A stretch of DNA of 60,000 nt from positions 7,056,501-7,116,500 of the forward strand of contig OX442318.1 in assembly GCA_949358305.1 (NCBI GenBank). The letters run 5' to 3'. How positions within the stretch are numbered: the stretch's first letter is position 1; each line of letters opens with the position of its first letter. This document shows, piece after piece, positions 21,883-32,140 of this stretch. This DNA is from Strigamia acuminata (taxonomy: Eukaryota; Arthropoda; Chilopoda; Geophilomorpha; Linotaeniidae). The notes under the pieces were generated by a model. The model did not search any database, was not told the DNA's origin, and saw only the letters and a list, made by a program, of their open reading frames with translations. Both the position numbers and the translations under genes were made by a program.

Positions 21883-22465
21883 CGCGTGTCAGCACGTGCA
21901 ATCTCGTCAAACATGACGTGAAAACGAGTTTCGTTTTTTTTCTTTTCACTTTTCCGTCTGCATGTCCGCGTATGGGAATGTGTCACAATGCGATGCGCCC
22001 GCCGCCCGTGCGACCTCTGACGACAACATCGTGCGTAGAAATAAATTTTTTAAAACGTTGAACTTTAATGAAAAATAAAAGATATTAATAAAACAAATTT
22101 TTAATACGATTAAAACACTAAAAATACATTTAGAAAAAAAATCGCGTTTCATTTATTTTATTTATTTTTACAGTCGCCGCACATTTTGTACGAGAATGAC
22201 GTCATCCAAAATGTCCGTTCTTCTAATGTTTTCCCCCGTCTTTACCAGATCCAAAAACACAGCTTGTGCCTGATACTCCAGACGAAGTCCACATCTCGCA
22301 GATTGGACTGACCCACAATCAATCAATTGACGTAATTATGTATGTAAATAAAGCGCAGTTAACCCTTAAATTCACCTTTTCAAACTGCGCAATCGACGAA
22401 CGTAAACAACAAATTTGAAATAACAACAAAAAAATTTATTTCCAATTTCAGGCAACTCGTAGCAC
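21883..22465. promoter_or_regulatory. Divergent upstream region of wolframin (-) and C2orf42 (+)
   Basis: About 580 bp separate the two start codons. On the plus side an acceptor at about 22452 (TTTCAG) directly before the C2orf42 leader indicates a spliced 5' UTR. Its upstream exon could lie around 22160-22330. No TATA box is obvious. A shared promoter is an inference from geometry. Confidence 0.45.
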
Positions 22466-25400
22466 ATGAATGACAGAATAAAGTCCCTGTTCGGCGATTT
22501 GGGCAAACCAACGTTACGCGGCGTGCGAAAATGCCCCAAGTGCGGCACCTACAACGGCACGCGAGGAATCAGTTGTAAAAACAAACAGTGCGGCGCCATC
22601 TTTAAAGAATCGGCCGAAAAGAAGAAAGCGACCAATGTGGAAGCCGTGAAAATCATCACCGGATCGACGGCGCAAGTGTATTCAGTGCGCGTGCGCGACC
22701 GCGGCCCGGACTACCGAGGCTTCGTGCAGCTGCCGTTGATCGCCGGCCTCGACGCGAGTCCGGAACAGTCGGTCGACTCGACACTTTTGACGCAGACGAG
22801 CGCCCGGTGCTTCGTCGACTCGTGCCATAAGGCGAATCAGCAGCAGAAAGTTGCGTGTCAGCATATCAAAGCGGCCTCGCAATGTTTCACTGAGGCGCAG
22901 CCGTTGAGTTTGAAAAACGCGATGTTGCAAGCGCTGCAAGTGACGAATGAAATCAAACACGCCATTTGGTTGTTGGCCACGGAGATGACGGGACCTGTGG
23001 TGCAGCGGGTTTCGAAGCACGTAATGGTGGTGAAATGCAAGGCGAATCCGAAACATCCGTTGGGCTTTTTACATTTTGCGTTTTTCGAGACGTCCAGGAA
23101 TCGCGATGCGCCCGAGCATAAATTTCACTGTAGTTGTCGGGCGTTTAAGTGTCAAGTAAGAAGGATTTGTTGTTGTTTAGGGTTAAGGGGAAGATGGCGG
23201 GTTAGGTTCGGCCATTTTGATTGCACGTGATTAGCGGGAGCCAATTAAATTTGGGATTTGGTAATTTATGATGAGTTTGGATGCATCGCGTGATCAGTAC
23301 GAGCCAATCATGTTGGTTGGTGGATTTTGACTGTTTGTTTTGATTTTATTCGTATTTTACTAGACAAATTCGAAGTCGGGTTCGAATAAGGACGAGAATC
23401 AGAAGAGATGCGTACATTTTTATGCGTGTATTTGCGCTTTTGCCAGTAATGATAAACTAGCGGAGGAATTCGCTTTTTATTTGAATATGGATACGTTGAA
23501 TCTTGGTAACTTAGGTAAGTTTAAATTTTAAAAATTTGAAATTTTGAATTAAAAATTAAATTTTTGTTTTTTATTTCAAATTTTTTTAGTTTCTGATCAA
23601 AGGTTAGTTGCGATTTTTTCCGAAATGAATGACGATTCGTGTAAGTTGGATTTAATTCCCGAAGAGACAACACGGCAAGAAAATATATTGTCAACTGCCA
23701 TAAAACGACGACGGAAAGACGATACTATTGGTAGAGATTTGAAAGGTTGAAAGTGGAATTTTAAAAGTAAAATTGTTGTGTTAAGCTCAGGCAAGTAGTG
23801 CTTTGTTGACGTTGCAAGATGGTAGTACGACTACGCATAAAAAGATCCAGGCGAAGAAATTGCCCGGGTCGATACCTAGGAAGTCAAGTAAATGATTTAG
23901 AATTTTTACGTTTTTGATTTTTGTGAAATGTTGTTGATGGTTTTTTCTTTTCTTTTTTTTTTAGGTAATGTTCCGATTGATGAAACGCAAGTGTCCATCT
24001 CATTTCATCAGTGGCTAGCTAGTGTTACAGAAAGGATAAATCAAACGATGCATTATCAATTTGATGGTGCGTATTGGGAGTGGAGGTTGAAGATGATGAA
24101 TTTATTCAAAATGTTTGATAAAACATTATAGAAATTTACTGTTTTTTTTTAAAAAATGAATTTCTTTATTTTTAATTAAGTTGTGACATTTTTATACGAA
24201 ATTTTGACGTTGTTTTAAATGAGATTTTGGCATTTTTGAATGAATTTTATAATTTTTTGGCATTTTTGAAGGAATTTCATAAATTTTTAAAGAAATTTTG
24301 ACATTTTTTAATGAAATTCATCATTTTTTAATGAAATTCATCATTTTTTTTAATGAAATTCATCATTTTTTAAAGAAATTTTGACATTTTTTAATGAAAT
24401 CCATCATTTTTAAAAGAAATTTTGACATTTTTTAATAAAATTTATCATTTTTTAATAAAATTTATCATTTTTTAATAAAATTTATCATTTTTTAATAAAA
24501 TTTATCATTTTTTAATAAAATTTATCATTTTTTAAAGAAATTTGGACATTTTTTAATGAAATTCATCATTTTTTAAAGACATTTTAACACATTTTAATGA
24601 ATTTCATCATTTTTTAAAGAAATTTTGATATTTTTTAATGATTTTCATCATTTATTTTTTTTTTTTTTTATTTTTTAAGAAATTTTAACATTTACTTAAA
24701 GAATTTAATAATTTTTTGATATTTTTTATCGAATTTCATCTTTTTTTGATGAAATTTAGACATCTTTTAACCAATTTCATAATTTTTTTAAAAATGAAAT
24801 CTAGTAATGCCGAATAACATTAATTCCTCCGAACATTTACTCCGACACATATTAACAAAAATAAACTCTCTTTTAATAGGAAATCCTGAACCACTCGTGT
24901 TTCACGCCCCGCAAGTGTTTTTCGATTGTCTCCAACAACGGATTTCATTGGGCTCGAAGAAAAAAAGACTTCCGAATTCTACAACTGGATTTGTGAGAAA
25001 AGATGCTCTTCCGTTGGGAACTTTTTCCAAATACACGTGGCACATAACAAACATACTCCAAGTGAAACAAATTTTTGATACATCCGAAGTGAGTTTCAAA
25101 ATAATTTAAAAAAAAAAAAAAAAATTAAAAAATGGCGCCCTCTGTTTAGATGCCCTTGGAAGTGCTGCGCAGTTTCGTTGAAAATCGCGACAACACGTAC
25201 GATTTGTACGAACCACCGAAATCAGAAATCGAGAATAATTCCGAAGTTTCGCTCTTCAGGAAAACCGAAACACAACCGCTGATCAAACCGTTTGAATTGA
25301 AAACGTTTTTAAAAGTTGGTACGAAATTGTAACCACAAATTTATTCATTTACCGGTATTGCGAAATTTTTTGTTATTTATTTGTTACATAGGAAATACGA

Positions 25401-25576
25401 GTACAGATCAAAAAGAACCGACTCCATTTGTGATCGAATGGATCCCAGATATTCTCCCGAAAATGAAAATCGGCGAATTGAGGATAAAATTCGAATACGG
25501 GCATCAAAGGAATGGCGTCGTCGAAACTCGCCTGCCGATTGCAAATCAACAGATTATCCAAATCCAGTCTCTCTAA
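22466..25576 (+). CDS. C2orf42: C2orf42 homologue, zinc-ribbon protein of unknown function
   Basis: The protein matches human C2orf42 almost end to end; its function is not established. Exons are 22466-23155, 23364-23514, 23590-23730, 23786-23887, 23965-24066, 24880-25088, 25150-25318 and 25392-25576 (1749 nt, 582 aa; human 574). The N-terminus has a zinc-ribbon-like [13 protein letters not shown]...CKNKQCG. The most conserved blocks are [69 protein letters not shown] and [20 protein letters not shown]. The exon 3 to 4 junction was set at ATT-G/CT-CAG because this restores the frame and the human-like AQ.xSSALL. The family is missing from Drosophila to my knowledge, which argues against a fly. 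Confidence 0.93.
24140..24800. repeat. Minisatellite in C2orf42 intron 5
   Basis: Degenerate units of 19-20 bp (TTTTTTAATGAAATTCATCA and TTTTTTAAAGAAATTTTGACA) fill the intron. A subset of five near-identical 19-bp copies lies at about 24425-24535. Confidence 0.9.
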
Positions 25577-26055
25577 TCGAGAGAAATTGTTTTCATTTTT
25601 ATACATATTACCTTGTATCGTACCATATACTGTTGTTATGATTTTTGCTAGTTAAAAGCTAGTCGGTGGCCATTTTTATTTCATAACGTATCGATGCGCT
25701 GAAATACGAACAATAAATAATTTGGTGCTTTAATTGTTAAATCCGATGATCATTCCGATTCCAGCACACTTATGAACACAATCTCCCGATTCAAATTTGC
25801 AAATTTCCCTAACCCAGAACTTAAAAACAAACCATCAACTCACAACTATACTGGAATACCGAAATAGTGTGCCACCTAGTGGGACCTAGTGGCTAAAACC
25901 GCTACCATCGAAGCAAATCGTAATCAAGCCATAATGACAACCTTACGAGGCTTTACGTCAGTTTGCGCACGATATTATCATATGATATAAATGCAAGATA
26001 CTCGTGACACCTCCAAAGCGATTGACAGAGTGAAATCCCACTAATTCACTCGAAA
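25577..26055. promoter_or_regulatory. Upstream region of the first sugar carrier, with TATA box
   Basis: GATATAAATGC at about 25983-25993 is a good TATA box about 70 bp before the ATG at 26056. Around 25865-25895 the motif CCACCTAGTGGGACCTAGTGGC, a CTCF-like half-palindrome, occurs. The first part should hold the C2orf42 3' UTR. Confidence 0.5.
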
Positions 26056-27459
26056 ATGGGCGACGTAAGCACCGACCTACGACGCGCGACAAGCAGGGAG
26101 CCATTGGTGACTAATGACAGAAACGTAAAATACAAAAACCAATTCATCGCCGCGTTTATCGCATCCATCGCACCGATATGCGCCGGCCTGATCATCGGCT
26201 ACTCCTCGCCCGCGAAACCGGACATGTTAAAAGCCGGACGACGCTTCCACTTGAGTCCCCAAGAGGAAAGTTTATTTTCAAGTATCATGAACATCGGCGC
26301 TCTGCTCGGCGGACTCGTAGCCGGCTTCCTAGTCGATTTTTCCGGCCGGAAACTCGGATTCCTAATCATGGGCATCCCGTACGTCGTCGGATGGCTCTTC
26401 ATCGTCTACGCGCAGGCCGTGTGGGCGCTGTACGTCGGTCGGATCATCACCGGTGTTTGCGTGGGGTTAACGTGCCTCAACACGTCGGTCTACGTCACCG
26501 AGATCGCATCGCCCCAAGTCCGGGGCGTGCTCGGCTCGTTTTTCCAACTTTTCATCAACACCGGAATTTTGTTCGCGTATTCCTTGGGCTCGTACGTCCC
26601 CTGGACGTATTTGGCCGTGTTTTCCGCCGCCGTGCCGATAATTTTGATGTTTGGAATGAGTTTCATGCCCGAAACGCCCGTTTGGTTGCTGCGGAACGGG
26701 AACGTCGAAGGGGCCCGTCAATCCCTGCAGTTTTTCCGGGGCCCGGATTACGACGTAGAGGGCGAGATCGACGAACTGCAGCGCGAGAAACAGAACGAGG
26801 TGAAGTTGTCGCTTAAGGAATTGCGGAATCCCGTTATATTCAAGCCGTTACTCATCATCGAGATGGAAATGTTCCTGCAGCAGTTCTGCGGCATCAATGC
26901 GGTCGTGTTCAACATGGAGACGATTTTCAGGTCGGCTAAAACCACGTTGGGTTCGGCCGAACAAGAGATCATCGTGGGTTGCGTCATGGTGGTCGCGTCG
27001 GTCGTCGCGGCGGTATTTATGGACAGGGCCGGTCGGCGCTTGCTTTTGCTCATTTGTAACGTGGTTATGTCCGTTAGTTTGTTCGTTTTGGGCACGTTTT
27101 TCTATTACAGCGCCCACCAACCGGAGGTTGCCGCTAAAATGAGTTGGTTGCCCGTGGTGTGTCTGATTGTGTTTGTTATAGTGTTTAATTTGGGGATTGG
27201 ACCGATCCCGTGGCTTTCGATGAGCGAGCTGTTCCCGGCGAAAGCGAGAAGTTTTGCTTCGAGTATTGCCACGACGACGAGTTGGATGCTGGCTTTTGTG
27301 ATTACGAAGACGTTTGAAGATTTGCAGTCGTCCATAGGAATCTATGGCGCTTTCTGGCTTTATGGTGGTGTGTCGTTTGTCGGTATCTTTTTGGTGTTCT
27401 TTGCTGTGCCGGAGACTAAAGGGAAGTCGCAGGAAGAGATTCAGAGCATATTTATGTGA
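26056..27459 (+). CDS. Tret1: Facilitated trehalose/sugar transporter, Tret1-like (copy A)
   Basis: This is a single-exon MFS sugar carrier of 467 aa with 12 expected membrane segments. Family motifs are present: GFLVDFSGRKLGF, GRIITGVCVG, VYVTEIASPQVRG, PETPVWLLRNGN, QQFCGINAVVF, MDRAGRRLLLL, NLGIGPIPWLSMSELFPAKAR and the C-terminal PETKGKSQEEIQ. Arthropod members move trehalose or glucose across the plasma membrane; the exact substrate cannot be read from sequence. A TATA box lies about 70 bp upstream. A tandem paralogue follows at 30108. The middle of the gene (about 26374-26920) is almost identical to that paralogue, including silent sites. The lack of introns in both copies contrasts with the neighbours and suggests an ancient retrocopy or intron loss. 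Confidence 0.92.
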   Translation: MGDVSTDLRRATSREPLVTNDRNVKYKNQFIAAFIASIAPICAGLIIGYSSPAKPDMLKAGRRFHLSPQEESLFSSIMNIGALLGGLVAGFLVDFSGRKLGFLIMGIPYVVGWLFIVYAQAVWALYVGRIITGVCVGLTCLNTSVYVTEIASPQVRGVLGSFFQLFINTGILFAYSLGSYVPWTYLAVFSAAVPIILMFGMSFMPETPVWLLRNGNVEGARQSLQFFRGPDYDVEGEIDELQREKQNEVKLSLKELRNPVIFKPLLIIEMEMFLQQFCGINAVVFNMETIFRSAKTTLGSAEQEIIVGCVMVVASVVAAVFMDRAGRRLLLLICNVVMSVSLFVLGTFFYYSAHQPEVAAKMSWLPVVCLIVFVIVFNLGIGPIPWLSMSELFPAKARSFASSIATTTSWMLAFVITKTFEDLQSSIGIYGAFWLYGGVSFVGIFLVFFAVPETKGKSQEEIQSIFM

Positions 27460-27652
27460 TTAAAGTTGTTGGATAATGTAAAATGATTTGTTACAGTATA
27501 CATAAAAATTATTTCTGTTGGTCACAAAATAATTGAATCGGTTCTTTGTATTCACATTTTGTCATAACGAAAGTTTGTCGCAACGAGGAATTCGTTATAG
27601 GTTTATATTACAGTAGAGCCTCGATTATCGAAACACCGGTTCGCCGAACGAT

Positions 27653-27787
27653 CAGGCCCACCTTTACCATTGGACTAACTGGACTGCAGCCCAGGGGCGC
27701 CGGGCTTGATGGGCACAGAAAAGTGCTGGGCAAGGGGCGCGTGAGTTTTATTAGCCCAGGGCGATGAAAAGTGTAAAGACGGCCCTG
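27653..27787. mobile_element. hAT MITE with perfect 8-bp target duplication, nested
   Basis: The 135-bp element runs from CAGGCCCACCTTTAC to the approximate inverse GTAAAGACGGCCCTG. It is flanked by identical 8-bp copies of CGAACGAT (27645-27652 and 27788-27795), the hallmark of hAT insertion. It sits inside an older pogo-like sequence that begins CAGTAGAGCCTCGATTATC at 27611. Confidence 0.88.
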
Positions 27788-28521
27788 CGAACGATTGGTT
27801 ATCAGAACAGCAGTAAGCGATTTTTATTGATTTTTATTCGTTTTTTAACCGATGTTTAATGTTTTTTGATGATTTTTATCCATTTTCGGTCGGTTTTGAT
27901 GCTTTCTAACTACATTTTAATGACTTTTTATTTTCATATGCAGTATAGTATGTTTAGTGTGTGTATGAAAGCCCATTTGCTGTGGACAGACCTACCAACA
28001 GGTCTCCAGCTGTGATTGATGATGGTCAAACGCATGTTACCACATCATGTAAAAAAATCGATTTTTACTTAATTTTTATATTTTTTTGATTTCACAACTA
28101 TATTTTGGAAAATGGAATGAAAACAATTAATGGAAATGAATATTTTATTCCGTCAACATGTATTTTCTCATTTGTGGGCCCTTGAATGCCACTGTTGATA
28201 AGTGACAGAAATAGGTGTGAAGCAATCACACTAAGACAATATTGAAAACTGATATAAACACATCTGTGGATTGTTTATTATCTTATCATAATTACACTGT
28301 CAAAATTCAAATGGAAACAATAGGTGCTTTCGCTTTCGTTTTACTGTGAATGTGTTTGTTTTTAGGCCTGTTTGTTGTATCGTTTTTGCGTCACGATCGA
28401 GCCAGTACATGGTGATTAGATATTCCTTTTCTTTTATTTAACCAATTGTGGTTGTTGTTCCATTATTTAACCGTAATTTAGCATTTACTCATATTTTTGG
28501 AGGTGCATGCTATTCGTCTAA

Positions 28522-29222
28522 TGCTATGTTCACACTTAAACCACTTTTCTAGAACTTATCATTTTCTACAAGTCTAAGTTCTACAAATCTGAAATCAATT
28601 GTTCACACTTAAGGATAGTTTTGTACAAGTGTCAGATTGTTAGGGGTTTGCATTGTTGCTTGTAGCTAATGATCTATTAAAGATAGAAACTTCTACTTTT
28701 TTTTTAAAAGAAAGTAAGATGCCAGTTTAGTAAACCGACATATTTTTTTAATTTTTTTTCCAGATTAGAAGTTGACAATTTTGGGGTCGAAACAAAAGTG
28801 CGCGATCTATTTCCACTCTATCGAAACGAACAAAACACATTTCCGTTTGTATTTCACTAACCATTAGGGCTAGAAATGCGTTCTTTTTTTAAAAGAAAGG
28901 TCGTTTTATTCTCCATCTTTTGATGTATTGTATTAATTTTTTGATGCATTTGAAAGTGCTTTATTTTAATGCCGAAAGTTGCCTTAAAAGTTTAATTGGC
29001 ATCAATTTTATTTTTTGGATTTTCCTAGGATCAGTCACATGACACAATGGGGGCGTGTTTTGCAGTTGTGACGTCAAGTTTAAGAAAACCTTTCTACAAC
29101 TTGAGTTGTAGAAAAGTCCGCCATCTTGTTTTAAGAACTAGAAAACCTTTGATAGTGTGAACACAGGTTTTCTACAAAAGTGGCGGGTTTTGTACCAAAG
29201 TGGTTTAAGTGTGAACATAGCA
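28522..29222. mobile_element. 701-bp TIR element with TAA target duplication
   Basis: TGCTATGTTCACACTTAAAC at the left and its inverse at the right form terminal repeats of about 27 bp, flanked by TAA on both sides (28519-28521 and 29223-29225). TAA/TTA target sites suggest the PIF/Harbinger group. The motif TTCACACTTAA recurs inside. No transposase frame is visible. Confidence 0.8.
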
Positions 29223-30107
29223 TAAAAGTGTTTATGACACTTGTTTGAAAGTCTGATCCGTCGATCTAACTTTCGAGGCGACCATTTTGAATTTAGTTGT
29301 AAAAACCAAAACTGGCATAAACTGATTCATAAACCACTCCAGTCGTGGTTTTGGTTTTTGCGGTTTTTGGTGATGGTTTTTGGCTGTGTCCATTCCAACT
29401 TTGAACGCGTTTATTTAAAACATTGAGCGCAAATTTAGTACCGGGAAATCTGGATGGGCCGGGCCACAGGGACAGGCTACAGTGGGCCATGAACGGCCCA
29501 CTGGCCACCAGGAAATTCTAGGTAGCCCACCGGGCCAGTCCAGCACTGCATATAATTTAGACTAAACAGCACTTTAAACAACATATTTAAACTGCTTCTC
29601 TCAATACAACATCAAAATTGGCAAGATGAACATGCGTTTATAAATGCGCCTACCATATATGGGTGATAATATGAATTAAATCTTTTCTTCAACCTTTGAT
29701 ATTCACTGGCAGTAGTGGCGTGATCCAAAATCTAATTTAAACCTGCATAAATGCACCCACAAGTGTTTCAAAAACACATTTCAACGACAAATCCATTGCA
29801 AAATCCACCCAATTCCCTTTTTACAGTGTAGTTTTATTCCAGGAAAAACTGCGTCAAAAATAAGGGAAATCCCTAAATACTTCCTAGAAAATCACAGGAG
29901 AAACAGAAATTAATGACGACTCTTGCCACGCAGTGAAGCCTACACAACTTGTTTGCATCATCGCTACCAGATGCCACTAGCCAACAAAACTAAATATAAA
30001 ATAAGCTAAAAGATCAAAAGATCAAATCCATTACGAAATGTTGCCACACGTTGTCAACATCTCTCATTCCTCTCAATCCCCGCGACCGATTTAATCCTCA
30101 AAAAAAG

Positions 30108-31535
30108 ATGACCGAAGAAACCAGCACTTCGGGAGTCGTATCAGTAACCGAATTCAAATGCGCAGTCAGCTCAACCGCGCTCGTTACCGACCGCACGAAA
30201 CCTCGGCTAAAAAACCAATTCATCGCCGCCTTCATCGCTTCCATCGCGCCGATATGCGCCGGCCTCGTTCTCGGCTACTCGTCGCCCGCGATCCCCGACA
30301 TGGACAAACCCGGTCGACGACTCCACTTGCAACTCCACGAAAAAAGCTTGTTTTCAAGTATCCTCAACATCGGCGCTCTGTTCGGCGGACTCCTAGCGGG
30401 CTTCCTGGTCGATTATTCCGGCCGGAAACTCGGATTCCTACTCACGTGCATCCCGTACGTCGTCGGATGGCTCTTCATCGTCTACGCGCAGGCCGTGTGG
30501 GCGCTGTACGTCGGTCGGATCATCACCGGTGTTTGCGTGGGGATAACGTGCCTCAACACGTCGGTCTACGTCACCGAGATCGCGTCGCCCCAAGTCCGGG
30601 GCGTGCTCGGCTCGTTTTTCCAGCTTTTCCTCAACTCCGGAATTTTGATCGCGTATTCCTTGGGCTCGTACGTCCCCTGGACGTATTTGGCCGTGTTTTC
30701 CGCCTCCGTGCCGTTAATTTTGATGGTTTTTATGAGTTTCATGCCCGAAACGCCCGTTTGGTTGCTGCGGAACGGGAACGTCGAAGGGGCCCGTCAATCC
30801 CTGCAGTTTTTCCGGGGCCCGGATTATGACGTCGAGGGCGAGATCGACGAATTGCAGCGCGAGAAACAGAACGAGGTGAAGTTGTCGCTTAAGGAATTGC
30901 GGAATCCCGTTATATTCAAGCCGTTACTCATCATCGAGATGGAGATGTTCCTGCAACAGTTCTGCGGCATCAATGCGGTCGTGTTCAACATCGTGTCGAT
31001 TTTCTCGACGGCTGAAAGCTCGTTGAGTTCGAACGATCAAGGGATCATCGTGGGTTGCGTCATGGTGGTCGCGTCGGTCGTCGCGGCGGCATTTATGGAC
31101 AGGGCCGGTCGGCGCGTGCTTTTACTCATTTGTAACGTCGTTATGTTTGTTAGTTTGTTTGTTTTGGGGAGTTTTTATTATCTGAATGAACACCGGAAGG
31201 AGTTGGTTGATGGTTTGGGTTGGTTGCCGGTGTTGTGTATGGTTGTTTTTGTCATTGTGTTTAATTTGGGGATCGGACCGATCCCGTGGCTGTCTATGAG
31301 CGAGCTGTTCCCGACCAAAGCGAGAAGTTTCGCTTCGAGTGTTGCCACGGCGACGAGTTGGTTGTTGTCGTTTGTTATAACAAAGACGTTCGACGATTTG
31401 CAGACGGCCATTTCTCCGTACGGTGTTTTTTGGCTTTATGGGAGTGTGTCGTTCGCGGGTATCTTTTTGGTCTGGTTTCTGGTCCCGGAAACGAAAGGGA
31501 AATCGCAACAAGAAATCCAGAATTTTTTTATGTAA
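30108..31535 (+). CDS. Tret1: Facilitated trehalose/sugar transporter, Tret1-like (copy B)
   Basis: This is a single-exon MFS sugar carrier of 475 aa, the tandem paralogue of the gene at 26056. The ATG at 30108 (MTEETSTSG) was chosen; the frame is open back to about 30051 but only with a TTG. All carrier motifs are intact (GRIITGVCVG, VYVTEIASPQVRG, QQFCGINAVVF, MDRAGRRVLLL, GPIPWLSMSELFPTKAR, PETKGKSQQEIQ). The N-terminus and the loop after segment 9 (YYLNEHRKELVDG against YYSAHQPEVAAKM) differ between copies and may give different regulation or kinetics. A TATAAAAT box lies about 110 bp upstream. The central part is near-identical to copy A. Confidence 0.92.
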   Translation: MTEETSTSGVVSVTEFKCAVSSTALVTDRTKPRLKNQFIAAFIASIAPICAGLVLGYSSPAIPDMDKPGRRLHLQLHEKSLFSSILNIGALFGGLLAGFLVDYSGRKLGFLLTCIPYVVGWLFIVYAQAVWALYVGRIITGVCVGITCLNTSVYVTEIASPQVRGVLGSFFQLFLNSGILIAYSLGSYVPWTYLAVFSASVPLILMVFMSFMPETPVWLLRNGNVEGARQSLQFFRGPDYDVEGEIDELQREKQNEVKLSLKELRNPVIFKPLLIIEMEMFLQQFCGINAVVFNIVSIFSTAESSLSSNDQGIIVGCVMVVASVVAAAFMDRAGRRVLLLICNVVMFVSLFVLGSFYYLNEHRKELVDGLGWLPVLCMVVFVIVFNLGIGPIPWLSMSELFPTKARSFASSVATATSWLLSFVITKTFDDLQTAISPYGVFWLYGSVSFAGIFLVWFLVPETKGKSQQEIQNFFM

Positions 31536-32140
31536 TTTTTTTGTATGTAAATTGATATTTTGTGACGTAACGTCGAATTTGAAAACACTCATTATCTCGT
31601 TGTATGAAATAAATAAATATATATTTACGATTGTTTTTTAAAGTTTCCTTAATAATTATTTTAAAATTATTGTTTTTCCTTATTGGAACGAATGGAGGTC
31701 ATTTTTAAATATTATTTATTAATTTATTTGCATTCCTTTCACGGCTGTGGTTGACCTTAGCAACATGGCCTCCACGGCCTCATTTACCTTTGTTTACCTT
31801 TGTAACGCGAACAAAAACTAATTTCCACAACATTAAATTTTATTATTTAAAATAAAACCCAATTACAAATTCTAGTCAAAAATGCAAATATTTATTTACC
31901 GGAATATTCCATCCAAACAGCGCACCCTAGTGCCTAAACCCACACTAATTTCCCATTTCCCAACTCCGCCACATCAGCGCCACCGTCGCCTGTTATTTAC
32001 CACCACCAACTCGCCGTCGACTTTGCAGCAAATATCGACGCAATCGGAGCGAAATTCGCACGAAATCCGCACCAAACGTAATTGCACAAGCGACTATTCC
32101 AGCGAATGACCCGCTAGGGTCATCCAAACCGACGAAATCT
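31536..32140. promoter_or_regulatory. 3' end of sugar carrier B and RING1/RNF2 upstream region
   Basis: AATAAATATATATTT near 31608 is a likely poly(A) signal for the carrier. A motif AACATGGCCTCCACGGCCTC lies near 31762. A 75-codon frame at 31882-32109 has no recognisable motif and probably lies in the RING1 leader. Confidence 0.4.

Larger units (their letters stand above)
27460..30107. other. Intergenic region between sugar carriers, rich in mobile elements
   Basis: No gene was recognised. The region contains a pogo-like end near 27611, a nested hAT MITE (27653-27787), a 701-bp TIR element (28522-29222) and, just before the second carrier, a TATAAAAT box at about 29995. Around 29440-29530 a GC-rich tract (GGGCCGGGCC..., CAGCACTGCAT) looks like another transposon edge. 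The remaining sequence is plain AT-rich DNA. Confidence 0.6.

Noticed and set aside
26178-26816. Alternate-frame Arg-rich ORFs inside both sugar carriers
   Set aside because: They overlap clear MFS transporter frames and are conserved between the copies only because the DNA is.
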